A stretch of DNA of 64,000 nt from Eleginops maclovinus (lineage: Eukaryota > Chordata > Actinopteri > Perciformes > Eleginopidae). Of this stretch, positions 53,160-64,000 are shown in pieces. The position numbers and the translations under genes were made by a program. A model generated the notes under the pieces. The model did not search any database, was not told where the DNA came from, and worked only from the letters and a program-made list of their open reading frames with translations. How positions within the stretch are numbered: position 1 is the first letter of the stretch; the number at the start of each line of letters is the position of its first letter. Location of the stretch: NCBI RefSeq assembly GCF_036324505.1, contig NC_086356.1, positions 11,284,744 to 11,348,743 on the forward strand. The letters run 5' to 3'.

Positions 53160-53910
53160 ATAAATAATTTGTTTTCTCAACCAAGTGTAGTGCCGCCAGC
53201 GCTGTGCCAACCTGGCACCTCACTCCATTAACAGTCCTCTTCTAATTATAGAGTAACATAAAATCACCAAGTGGCAGGATTATTATGATCAGTCTTATGT
53301 GTTGTTCTCCTCACAAAGAAAGAAGACACAGACAGATCTTAAGTGTCTGAACTATGAATAAAGAATCACAAATCAGCCCACAGTGGGCCTATTTGTTATG
53401 CTGAAATGCCATTTTAGCACAAATTCCCAGCAAAAATCTGACAAGCATGCATGAGCCAGACTGGAAAATGATTTGTGTTCCACTGTGTTTGAATCAAACC
53501 ACTGACAGTGTGCTGACTGGGGGGATATGCACGGCGTGCACAATAAATACGCAATAAAGCATCTCATATATGATTTAATCAGCCCCTGTATACTGTGATT
53601 CACTGTGAACATGTTCGGCTGTATTTAATTCCCCGAAAATGAATTATGGATGTAATGATGATGAGGGTATTCTGCGTACTGTGATGTTAAAGTTACATCA
53701 TCGTTTAATATGATGCTTGCTAGACACTTGCCGTGCGGTAAAAGAAATGTTTAACTACATTGCCTTAAAATGCTCTTGTTAACAGCAACTCTGAATTGAT
53801 CAAATGAGAGCTTTTAAAAGAGCCCTTAATCAAGAAACTGCCTCAAAACTGAGGCCGTTGGTAACTAAAAGGATAAAAGAACCATTTTTCTGGTGTAATT
53901 ACCTAAGTAG
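53160..53910. other. Conserved-noncoding-element-like block (candidate)
   Basis: It contains several homeodomain-type cores, including CTAATTATAGAG at about 53243, AATAAATACGCAATAAA at about 53542 (Hox/Cdx-like) and GTAATTACCTAAG at about 53895, with no simple repeats. It is suggestive of regulatory DNA but not demonstrated. Confidence 0.22.
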
Positions 53911-54164
53911 CAAGAAATTATGTTTTTTCTAAACATGTTGAACTTTTTATACTGTTCCTAATCATGCCATTGGGGACCTGTGTGGTTAGTCTTGCGGACA
54001 ATATGACACATTACCAATGAGTGTTTTATTGATGTTGTTCATTGATCCTGTATTGCTGCTCACCCAACCACAAAAATACATATACAGCATGCAGCATGTT
54101 TTTCAAACAGAAAACATTGATTGAATCTTAGGGGACAAGGACCAGTACACATTTACATAAGCAC

Positions 54165-54216
54165 ACACATGTTCACAAAGCACACACATACGCACACACA
54201 CACACATACACACGTG
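54165..54216. repeat. Imperfect (CA)n microsatellite
   Basis: CA-rich tract with TACG and TACA interruptions. Confidence 0.85.
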
Positions 54217-57200
54217 TACCATCCCCAAAGACCTCTGTCTTGCTGATGGAGCTGGTGTTGTTAGTTTTAATGATGGAGAGACCAGTCCAGGTGAAGACTA
54301 GCTTGAGCAGCATCCTCAGTGGTATTTTTGCAGACTCAGCAGGCCATCATGACACCAATGTAGGGCAGAGAAGAGGCAACGCGGCATATCACAGTGGTGA
54401 GCAGAAAGCATTTTTGCAATGGTGGTAGACTTTACATGGATAAGAGTCTGGCTACATTGATGTTCTGAAAAGACATCACCTTTAAGAGGGACAAGGATCG
54501 TGACTTTATATTATATTCAGTCATCGTACTTTTGAGCTCCGGAGAGATTCCATAAAATGCGCTTGTAATTTGATGCTCTGTTCCAATGATCTTTTGTTCA
54601 AATATTTCAGGATCAAAGAAAGTCTTTTATCATTGTGATGGAGCTTAGCAAAAGTTTAATAAGGGAGACTTGTTAGTGTTTTATTCTTTCACCTCTAGGC
54701 TACACTTTCATTCATTACTCCCTTGAAGCCACATCTTTTGGCTGCATTCCTTTCATTCCCACCTCCCTTCCATATCATATCGGTTAAAATTTCAAGGTGC
54801 AACCACCTCCGAGATCACTATTGATTCATGTGAGTCTAAAATTCACATCTTCTCTCTTACCAACATGTGAGCTAATCACTAATCAGGAAGCAATTTATTA
54901 AACCATTCCACGCTCCTAAGAGTCACTGCTTCCTGTTGCCCTAAGTCACTTTTTTGGCACTTATATAATCACTCTTGCCACCCATTTCAAGAGTTGTACC
55001 AGACGCACATTTGCTTTCTTAAAATACCAAGGAGTCTTTTCTTCTATAATAAGCACCAAGAGTGTAATTATAATGCTGATAAAGCAACTACTTATAATAT
55101 TTATTTACTGTATAATATTAAAATCAGTAGTTATACTGATGCTCAAAATGAACTGAAAATCCGACTGCACTCAAGGAGTTCACCCTGGAAACCCACACAA
55201 TAGCTTGCCACCTTTATAAATCAACAGTCTATACACACATTGCTTCAAACACATTATCCGTCAACTTACCAGCATAACAGTATTCTCAGCAAAAAGAAGT
55301 AGAAATCCGAACAAATTCACATTTGCAGCCAAGGAGGAAGGTTAGAGAATAGAATGGAAGAGGTGCCGTCTGCAGAACAGTTGCTAAAACCTATTTCTGT
55401 TTTTCTGTTTTCACATTTCCGACATTTTGAAATCTGTCATTTATATTAATGTAATTAAAATTTGATGTATATTAAGCCCTAGAGAAATTAAGGTTTTCTA
55501 TACAATTGTAAAGACCTTTTTGCTTTCCTTTGTTGGAATTTAAACATTGGAATAAGGACTCAGAAAATCACCACAGTTCTTCTGTGGCTCACAGCGCCCA
55601 TTTGAAACATTGGTCTGTGAAATATTAAGCACCTGTGGGCATGTTGTTATTGGCTATCATGCATTGAGGTTTTACTTAGTGCTTATAGCCACAGAGGACT
55701 TTGTATAAGAACATGCATTTTACATGGCTTATGACTCACTACACTTACATCTTGAAAAGGAAGGAGGCCAAAGAAATGCTGGAACATGCAAAATGAAAAT
55801 TCAAGCCTTGTGGCAAAAGCCTCTAAGCTACGGGATAGAAGAGAGGACAGCTTAGGGGAGGAATACGGCGACAGTAGAATTTCAAAAGCAAGGGGTCAAG
55901 AGCACTCTATTTTCAATCCTAACATGGGGAATGGGTACAAGTTGGCTGCTATAACCCATATCAAGGGCATATTTTTGCAAACGATAACCTCCCAGGAAGC
56001 AGAGGCAAAATATGGTCCAGAAAGAAAGAAAGAGAGAAAAAGCTTTTCTCAGCAAAAATTCACAATCCTTTTAGTCATATCAGGCCTAAAAATGTCTGCT
56101 CAGTATGCCTATGCGCATGGGGATTTACAGTATATACACTGCATGTGAGTGCACTTGTGTACAGTATATGACATCAGTACACTTTTCACTGTGCCTCTCC
56201 TTTAAGATAGACATTTACAAAACAAAACAAAAAAAAGCTGACTCCTTTTTTAATCATAATCCTATTAAGATTTGTATTTCACATTAATTGGGTAACCATA
56301 TTTGCATCTCTAATTAGACCCTGCATCCAAATAAACTATTTCCATTTTTAGGTGACTTAATTGTCCTTGGTACTGCAGAGTAATCACTAAAAATACTCCC
56401 ATGGCTCATCAACAGACGTAATTTATTTTGTCTAAAGACCACATCAAAAAAAAAAAAACAGCCCATCCTTTTTCCCTTTGTAGAAATAAATACATTTTAG
56501 AGTTATTCTGTGTTTCTCTAAAGTGTTGTGTATATAGCAGCACTAAAAAGCAAATAGCATAGTGTAGGTTAATAGAGGATACTAAATTGGGGTTGACAGA
56601 GTACATTTCTCCTAACTGTGAGAGTGATTGAGCCTGGCACTGAACAAAAACACTCTTCGAATATTGATATTCATGCACAGCCGTGACACGAAGCATACGT
56701 AATACAAACAGTTTAGCTTTGCAATGCTTAATCTGCAAGGAATTGAATTTTTTTATTTTCACCATCTGTTCTGCGTCTCTGCAGATTTTTCTGATTTATG
56801 GAGCCCACTGTGTCGGTGCTTGCTCCTTTGTTTCCTTCTATTTCACAAATTTATGGCTTTGAATTAGGAATCATAGGAGCCCTGACCAAAGCCTTAACAC
56901 CCAGTTTCTTTTGAAACTGGAGAGCAGGGAACTATTGCCAAAGTCTTGTGATTAGCAATTCCTCAAGAGAGGAATTGGAAAAATAACATCAAATTTGTAG
57001 GAAGGAAATGAGGTCAGTAAATTCAGTGATGGCATTGCATCAGAGTGCGCGAAGCGAACGGGGGGTAGCAAAGGCGAACAAAAATAACCCACTGCAGCTG
57101 GACAAAATCTCTTCACATAATGCCAGTGGACCAGTCTCTTGAGAGAGCAGCAGCTGTTATGTATTTCTGTCAGAAAACCACTACCCCTAAAAAAGTAGAA

Positions 57201-58300
57201 GGTTGTTGTGAAAAGGTTAGGTGAAGCAGCATTAACTCTCAGAAATGTGCTGGCTAAACATTTACTTTTATCTTTCCTTTTTTGTCCCACACTTTTCCCT
57301 GTGATATATAAACATCTGGCAGGAGAAATTTCTCAAGTATGACGGTCGTTAGGAGTGCAAGTGAAGAGGGACGAGTTTGAACCAAACAAATGGCTGTGTT
57401 CAAGCTTCATCCTGTGCACACGCTGATAAAATCAAGGATGAGAAAACGAAAAACATTTATTTTCCCTTGTCCTGTACCTCCGATACTGAAATAGGATGAG
57501 CCAATCATGCCCTCACCCTGATAAGGTGATACTTCCCTCACATATGTCTGTACAATAAAATGCAGCTCTGCAATCCAATTGCATTCTTACAGTTGCCTCG
57601 CAACAACACTTCATCACACCCTGCTCCTTGGCACCGATAGTGAGTTGTGAGTGAAATGTTTCAGATACAAGCAATTATGACGGATCAGTCACGGACGGGG
57701 GGAAAAGAGGAAGGAGGATCTGCTGTTTAATTCTGCTGGTAATTACAGAAAAAAGAGAGAACAGCATCACATTGGGTGTGTTTATATTACACCTTTCTTA
57801 CATTCACTCTCTTAGAGTCAAACACATTTTCAATCCCTTTGAGAAATTCCTTTTTGCCCTGTTCTTCCCTTTCTTTGGTCAGAAATCTTTGTCTGTTTCT
57901 TCAGTGGAAACCATATACAGTAGTGGATAACATCACTTGACATTTACATGCATGAGCAGGGAAGAGCTGCAGTACGAACAGTGTCATTTACATCCTCCCA
58001 GCAACTCCTATTCAGGCTCTTATTCATGTCAGGGGCTCCTCTGGGTGCATTTTGAGTGTAACCAGCTAAGGGGATGGAATACGCTCTGGCAGTTTTGCCT
58101 TTAATCTCACATTGTTTCAGTGGAACGTGAGAACAGGAGGTAGCATGCGGGAATCTGTTCAGAGCATTTTGCACCATTTTATTTGCACCTCTCATGCCTC
58201 TGAGGAGGAAGGTGGGCGACAACATTTTCAAAATAAAGACTGTGCCCAGCGAGGTAAATCGAAGGAAAGCAGTCAGTGGTTTCTCATCAATAAAACCACA
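54217..58300. other. Gene-free stretch, nothing recognised
   Basis: No supported gene. A short stretch at about 54338-54394 has acceptor-like (GTATTTTTGCAG) and donor-like (GTGAGC) borders but no recognisable product. A 120-codon frame (55786-56148) and a 118-codon minus-strand frame (56409-56765) lack motifs or exon structure. Confidence 0.5.
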
Positions 58301-59530
58301 GAGTAATTAGAGAAAGCACTTGAAAGCCAATTTGCGAGTTGACAAATGATCAATCTTCATCTGTAACACAGCCACAGAAGCATGCGGCAGCAGTGGCGGA
58401 TGTGGTGACAAATGGCTTGCCTTTGCTAGCTAGCATCTCATTCTCTTTGGTGAAAGACTGATGCTGGCTGAAAATGTTGAAAACCTTCTGTTTTTCCTAT
58501 CAGTGCAAACCAGCTTCACCTGGAATGAAATGAACAAAGGAGCGCATCACTACTTCTATGCTCCTTTTGGCTTTATGTGTTTAAGCAACATATGCTACTG
58601 ATAATCAGTTAAGCTGTCCTGTGCATAACAGTAATGAAGAGGTGAGCTATGTGTATTTTTATAATAGATTAAAGGGAAAATATGCCTGGCAAAAAAGAAG
58701 AATTGAAGTGTCACAATGTTTTTATTTCCCTTGCTGCAAAATCCCTCATTGAGCCATTTTTTTTTTTAATTTCATGCTAAATTGAATTGCCCTTTGGTTA
58801 GCCAATGTGTTTAATGTATCTGAATCACACGCCCCAAAACCTTATAGGCCTACCTTTACCATCCGAGGTGTTTGCTCTCGTGCTTACTCTGAGACCTTAT
58901 TAATTAGTTTGCTTTATGACAGAGACAGCCCCCTGTTTTAAACCATGTCATAAACTGCCCCCGCATCGCTGCTGTTCTACTAGGCAGCTATCAAATAAAC
59001 CTTGCGGCACACTCCTCGCACTGCTTCAAATGACAGATGCAACCTGCTCCCCTCTGCCGCACCTCTCCCCGGCTTGCATTGATCCTCCCTGAATAGATTT
59101 GGACACAATAATTCAGCAGCCAGGTAAATTGGAATAACTCTGACCATTAGTGAATTAGTTTGCTCTTTAAAATCAGCCATTGATCCCCCGAGCTGAGCTG
59201 ATTGGTTGCTGACCAACCAGAGAATTTAATTATCAAACAGTGTTGCTTGCTCAGCCATGTTTTCTGAAGGTCAGGGTGCCACTGCAGTTCTTTTTTTAAA
59301 GATACGACAGAAGTAAGGCGAGAGATTCAGAGAAAAAAGAAATCCAGTACAAATTCAGTTAGCCGCGGCCTGCCTTCCCATTCCTCCGATATTTCCCAGC
59401 AATTGCAAGTGGCAGACCATTACTGCGCCTCTCCAGACATCGCTTTGAGCTGTGCGATAATAATTCTCAGAATTCATACAACACCGCTTTGGCATATTTA
59501 GATGCAACTCTGCTCGCTTTCTCCTCATTC
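58300..59530. other. Conserved-noncoding-element-like blocks (candidate)
   Basis: Long stretches are free of simple repeats and balanced in base composition, with motif-dense segments: GAGTAATTAGAG near 58302, CCATTAGTGAATTAGTTTGC near 59143, TTTAATTATCAAAC near 59224, and a further dense block from about 59360 to 59510. The clustering of homeodomain-like cores suggests developmental enhancers. Alignment to other fish would be decisive. Confidence 0.25.
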
Positions 59531-62106
59531 TGTCTTTTTTTATATCTCCTATATTAACTCACATTGAGGTCGTATTAATATGATTAAATTAAAATAACCC
59601 AGAGGAACATTTTTTTTTAGGCTGCTTGCCATAGATAACCTCACGTCAAAGGTTTTGCTTCACTACGCACATTATATCTGTATCAGTGTGAATTCATTTG
59701 CTCTGAGGCAGTCATGCTGATAACAGTTCAGAGAGAACTCCATCTGCTCATGTCTGTACTTTTCAAGCTACAAAATAAATATTACATATCTGTGACCAGG
59801 TGTCATGCACAAGCAATAGATAGATAGGTAGTGGAGAAATACATTGTACCTGCTTTAATTCCCTTGAGTATACCTGTCTCCCTGCAAAAGGCTTCATTCT
59901 ACACTGATCTCCTGCCTCCATGGGATTTAGAATACAAATAAGGAGAACAAGCCTCCCCATTCTTATGAACTTTAGAGAATAAAGAGGGACACTTAGGGGC
60001 CCACACAGGGGAGAGAGGAATTGATTGGCAAAGCTAGTGACGGGTCCAGAATGGAGAGTGAATTCCCTTGAATGAACCAGAATGGAGGAGGAGTTGCGGC
60101 ATGAATAAGGCTGTTTAAAAAGAGGATGGAGGAAACAAGCCTCCCTTGTCCTATCTTGTGATTTCCTGAAGCAGACATCCTCCCCTTTTTATCCTGCTTA
60201 TTCAAGGGTAAACGTGATCCACTCTCTGTCTCTTCCACTCTCTGTTTCACTAATCCACTCTGCAAATAACATTAATCTGCAAATAACAGAAGACAAACAA
60301 TATTTCTGAAACACCCCAAAAACTAATTTGTGGATTGCATGCCAGATTTGGGATCTGTGAGATATGATTCAATGCAGCCACAGGACAAAAGTACCTCAGG
60401 AGGAAGAATTTGAAAAAACAGATGTCGACTTAAGGTTGATAGAGTAGTAGTAGAGCGGAGTGCGTTGGGTGCTTTCTGTTGAGTAATCGAACAAACCCTT
60501 TTGAAAACATGTCATTTGTTAACTTTATGGATCGATTGATTGTTCCAGCACTGCAAAATAAGGCGACTAATATCAGGTTGGACTTGCAAATTTGATGGCA
60601 GGGTGTTGGTCAATTTTATTTTATTTTAAATTGTTTTCATATTTTTAATTTTATTTCACAAATCGTCCTTTAAAAAAAATCTGAATTAATTATGAGTGTG
60701 TGGTACCTTACAGAACCTAAGGGCTTATTGTTAATGTTTTATTGAAGAGTAAGCACCACTGCACCATCTAACTGGACCCAAGTGACACTTACAGGTACGT
60801 TTAGATACCGTTAAATTTGCTGCAGCTGAGCAGATAATTAGCTAGCTAGTTGCAAACTGACATTAGCAGTGTACTGTCCCCCGGTTAATGTTTGTTTGGT
60901 GTCTTGTTCAACAAGCTAAGGTGCAGGACAACACTTATGCTCATGTTTGTAAGTTAGAGCCAAAGGGGACTTTAGCAGGAAGCTAATGTAGTTGTTGTTA
61001 AGTCAGAGACTTGCGTGTAATGTAGCTGGCTCGTCTCTGGCTCAGTGTGACCATCTGCTCTTCTTATGATAAAACACTATGGTACTGCCTTATGTAAGAT
61101 TTGATTGGCCGCATCGAAAACAAGGTCTCCATCTGTGTAAACAAAAACCGGAACTGTTTTGTGTCACATTAATGCACATGTGACACCCATATGATGACAT
61201 TTCTCTCCTGTTGTTTGTGATTGTTGCTGCAACAAAACGCAGGACATGTAACTAACATTTCAGATAACCGAAACAAGCTAAGAATCGTAAGGAAGCCCCT
61301 TTGTTTGTGAAGACATTGAATCCACAGTAGTACATCGGTTAAAAGTAGAAAGCCATCATCCCCTCAATGCTGCACTTAGCACTTAGTCTTCCTTTAACCT
61401 ACTTTGACCTTGATGTTAGTTTGACACTGGCTATTGTAGTTCTTCATGAATCACAGACGGAGTGGATGAATCAACCAATCCAGTGATTTTCCATCACTGT
61501 AATTTGACCTTTGAAATGTTTGCTAATATACAGTTTGAAATTTCTCACCTGAAAGATACAGTTGCATTATTTTGTTAATATCACCTGCAGGTTGCTGGAT
61601 TTACTCTCAAAGCTTCAACATTTGACCTGGGTTAGCAGATGCAGTCACATGCCAGCACCAGTGAGGGACTGGCTATAGTACATGGCCCCCATCCAGTTGT
61701 TAAACTGCCCCTGCAGTTCTCCACCAAATTATTTGGCTCTCCTTGCAATGCCATTGAACTGTTTTTCTACAATGCACAACAGTTCTCATAGGACCTGGAC
61801 AGCAATTATTAACCAAATATGTTATCTCCTCCCAAGCTAATTTAACATCATCCGCCCATAGTGGCTTATTTACATGCTGACTATTTGCTCTTGATGAGTC
61901 AGGAGTTCTTGCAAGTGAACATTAGTTTATTCCTGAGAGAATAAACTATTTTTGTGTGGTAAAAGCTCCTGACTTTTTTCTGACGCATCATTAAACTAAA
62001 AGCATGGCTTGTCATAGAGTATGCATTTTTGAAAGGGAAATATAACAGCGTATCTGATTTCTAATCCTAGCCCCCATTTCCAGCTGTGCAGCTGGTGCAC
62101 CACATG
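59531..62106. other. Gene-free stretch, possibly old transposon debris
   Basis: No supported gene. From about 60800 to 61250 the sequence contains motifs such as AGCTAGCTAGTTGC, AGCTAATGTAG and TGTAGCTGGCTCG of the kind seen in decayed fish DNA transposons, but no ends or coding remains are visible. Confidence 0.4.
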
Positions 62107-62344
62107 GCTCCAACCAGTGGCGGGCCGTGCATTTCACACCTAGGCCTTCAGTGATGTCCTACACAGTCCTACCTGAATTATTCCACCTCTTAATACCATC
62201 ATTATGACGCCATGGCTCTAGAAACTATACATTTAGACAGAAACGCAGTATAACCGGGCGTTGCATCACCTTAACATAGTCAAGTACAACAGAGTTATAT
62301 TAATATTTCTGAAGCATTTATAATCAATACATCAGCATTTACAG

Positions 62345-63168
62345 TTAATTTAATGAATCAGAGTATCTGACAAACCGCTCCTTGACACCTGTGTCCGTCA
62401 CATAACGCAGGACAAGTGCCAACTGTGCTACATTACCCACATCTGACGTCTCGTCCACCATAACAGCGACAAAGGGTGCTTTTTGAATCTCCATTTTGAT
62501 CTCTTCTCCCATCACTTCAGCAATAGCATAAATCAGGTCGTTTTGTATTTTGCCTGACGTCCCAGTAAACATGTTGTTTGTGTACAGGTGGTAATGCAAA
62601 TCTGTGTTGTTCTCAGCAAGAAAAGAAAGAAGCTCCACGTAGTTTCCTCTGTTTCTGGACTCGGCGCTTTCATCGTGTCCCCTAAATGAAAGTTCCTGTT
62701 TACCCAAAAACAGGACACAATCAATCAGTCTTTCAATATTTCCCTATTTTTGTTCACCCTTTCGTTGTGGAGCTCCGTTTCCCTGCGCACTTGTTCGTTG
62801 AGCTGTAGATCCACTCGGGTGTCCCCAAAGCTTTTCAAAAGCACCAGTGCTTCCAAGTGCCCAGCCGTGCTTTGGTGTCTCGCTGCTGCCTTGGTTAGAC
62901 AACTCAAGTTTGCAAATGTAGTGTGGCTCCAAACACCAAATCGATCAGTTGCAAATACCAGGCATTCCCGGCAGTACAAGTTGCAGTGCCTCTCGGAGGC
63001 TGTGAGCCAGGGGTACCGCTCGTAGTTTCCCTGCTGTGCTAGGCTCGCTAGCGTTGGAGTTGGTCATTCCCTTTTCAAGATGTGTAGCTTTACTTGAAAA
63101 GTTCGTTTTGAAAATGGCGTTGTAATTATATCTTCTACCAAATTGATCTCTTCTCCTCCTTCAGCCAT
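62345..63168 (-). pseudogene. hAT transposase fragment (TTF-type zinc finger + DUF4371), broken
   Basis: The likely start is ATG at 63168-63166. The frame opens MAEGGEEINLVEDIIT and is closed by TGA at 63066-63064 (codon 35). It then stays open in the same frame through a TTF-type zinc finger with the CxxC of YCRECLVF and the HxxxxxH of RHQSTAGHLEA. A one-base deletion-type frameshift near 62724 moves the coding to another frame (62707-62345). That frame holds the start of the DUF4371/RNase-H-like domain, with SFRGHDES, RGNYVELLSFLAE and FVAVMVDETSDV, whose Asp in VDET is the expected first catalytic residue. The frame ends at 62345, only about 230 bases from the transposon end, so the rest of the catalytic core and the hATC dimerisation domain are deleted. 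It cannot make an active transposase. Family members are often annotated as zinc finger MYM-type 1-like proteins. Confidence 0.88.
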
Positions 63169-63376
63169 TGTGGGTTGAAAAAAATAGCTTATAGAAATCT
63201 ACACAAATTAGCTCGCTCAAGTTCTAATTCTGTTTGCTAGCTTTGCCCATAGACTGTATGGCTCTGCCTACTGCCTAGCTCTGCCTCTCAATAGTGCGTA
63301 TCCAATCAGAAGATGTGCACGTGCTAACGTTAGCGTACGCCTGCTAGCTGGCCCGTTGTCGCCACCTCGAAATCTG

Positions 63377-63501
63377 ATTGGTTAACGCCACAGTTTTGTT
63401 TGCGTTCACTTTAAGCTACAGCCGCCCGCACTGTTGATTCTGAAGGCCTAAGGGCAGATTTCTTTGACCCTAGCAACACATTATGGCTGAAATATGATTG
63501 G
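63377..63501 (-). promoter_or_regulatory. Possible transposase promoter elements (two CCAAT boxes)
   Basis: On the coding (minus) strand two CCAAT pentamers lie at plus 63377-63381 and 63497-63501, about 210 and 330 bases upstream of the transposase ATG and inside the transposon. They are plausible promoter elements of the element but are short motifs that also occur by chance. Confidence 0.25.
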
Positions 63502-63720
63502 ATAAAAGCTCTAACATAAAGGCCAGCCCTCCAAATCTCGTTCTGAGGCTGGAAGCAGCGCAGCCAAGACGAACGCTATAAAATGAAGAGAATAGACTAT
63601 GGGGAATAATTTAATACGTATTTGTGGAAAAAATATATCAAAATTTAATTTATATTCTGATGATGTTTAGGCCAGCAGAGAAGGCCTTGCTGGCCCTGAC
63701 GGCCCACCACTGGCTCCAAC

Positions 63721-64000
63721 CCCAAAAATACCAAAAAGTCCATCAAACCACCCCATGTGGACAGTGTTTAACGCCAGCTTGAATTTATTTAGTAAAGTGG
63801 GCCCTTCAGATAGTGATGTTGATATCCAGAACATTCATTTAATTCAAGCCTGTTGTTTTCTACTATTTCTTATCACACATAGGATCCCTTTACACAGGGA
63901 AAATACTTCATGCTAAAAAAGATGGCAACATCCATATCATAATGAGAGCTTAGTGGTCACGATGAATCATATTTGTGTACTAAACATTTTTGTGAATTGG
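63721..64000. other. Gene-free stretch
   Basis: Flanking AT-rich DNA to the right of the hAT element. Nothing recognised. Confidence 0.6.

Larger units (their letters stand above)
62115..63712 (-). mobile_element. hAT-superfamily DNA transposon, complete ends, internally deleted
   Basis: Both ends are visible. The left end starts CAGTGGCGGGCCGT and the right end, read inwards on the minus strand, starts CAGTGGTGGGCCGT, so 13 of 14 terminal bases match. A second shared motif, AGGCCTTC, sits 26-28 bases in at both ends. The element is flanked on both sides by GCTCCAAC (62107-62114 and 63713-63720), an exact 8-bp target-site duplication as made by hAT transposases. The right subterminal region forms a hairpin, GGCCAGCA (63670-63677) with TGCTGGCC (63688-63695). 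At 1598 bp the element is much shorter than an autonomous copy and encodes only the N-terminal part of a transposase, on the minus strand. The intact duplication argues for a fairly recent insertion. Confidence 0.93.

Noticed and set aside
55786..56148. 120-codon plus-strand frame
   Set aside because: It has no domain, no exon boundaries and ordinary AT-rich base composition, and several frames of this length are expected by chance in 64 kb.
56409..56765. 118-codon minus-strand frame
   Set aside because: No motif or family resemblance, and low-complexity AT-derived residues at its C-terminal end.
62750..63025. 91-codon plus-strand frame opposite the transposase
   Set aside because: It is the antisense shadow of the hAT zinc-finger coding sequence.

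Overview
This window looks like ordinary, gene-poor teleost (ray-finned fish) nuclear DNA. It is AT-rich, has no long open reading frames, and carries short microsatellites (GT, CA, GATA). Its repeats are typical of fish genomes: a tRNA-headed SINE, 3' ends of several non-LTR retrotransposons (L2-like, RTE-like and a GATA-tailed LINE), a probable solo LTR and a hAT DNA transposon. I could not recognise a host protein-coding gene. The window is probably intergenic, or lies inside a very large intron of an unidentified gene.

Layout. From 1 to about 14.2 kb there is unannotatable single-copy-like DNA, with a purine-rich tract near 3.4-3.8 kb and a conserved-element-like stretch near 8.6-9.3 kb. 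A probable solo LTR lies at 14258-14530 (minus strand). From 14.5 to 24.7 kb there is another conserved-element-like stretch (18.4-18.7 kb), a small CG-rich alternating tract (20.8 kb) and a 15-bp-arm hairpin (23.6 kb). From 24.7 to 26.3 kb a GATA-tailed LINE 3' end is followed by two exon-like segments, one on each strand. RTE-like LINE remains (28.1-28.4 kb) and a tRNA-derived SINE (30.26-30.49 kb) follow. Two copies of an unnamed dispersed repeat lie at 32.2-32.5 and 34.7-34.86 kb, and an L2-like LINE 3' end at 38.3-38.75 kb. A candidate 5' exon with a near-ideal splice donor ends at 42857. A roughly 175-bp GT microsatellite is at 49.5 kb. Conserved-element-like blocks lie near 53.2-53.9 and 58.3-59.5 kb.

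The best supported feature is a complete hAT element at 62115-63712. It has matching terminal inverted repeats, a perfect 8-bp target-site duplication, and a broken, C-terminally truncated transposase of the DUF4371/TTF-zinc-finger type. No genes here form an operon or pathway. I did not find a convincing undescribed multi-gene system. The items most worth checking are the hAT element, the candidate first exon at 42.2-42.9 kb, the two exon-like segments at 25.3-26.2 kb, and the AP-1/POU-motif direct repeat at 32.2-32.5 kb.
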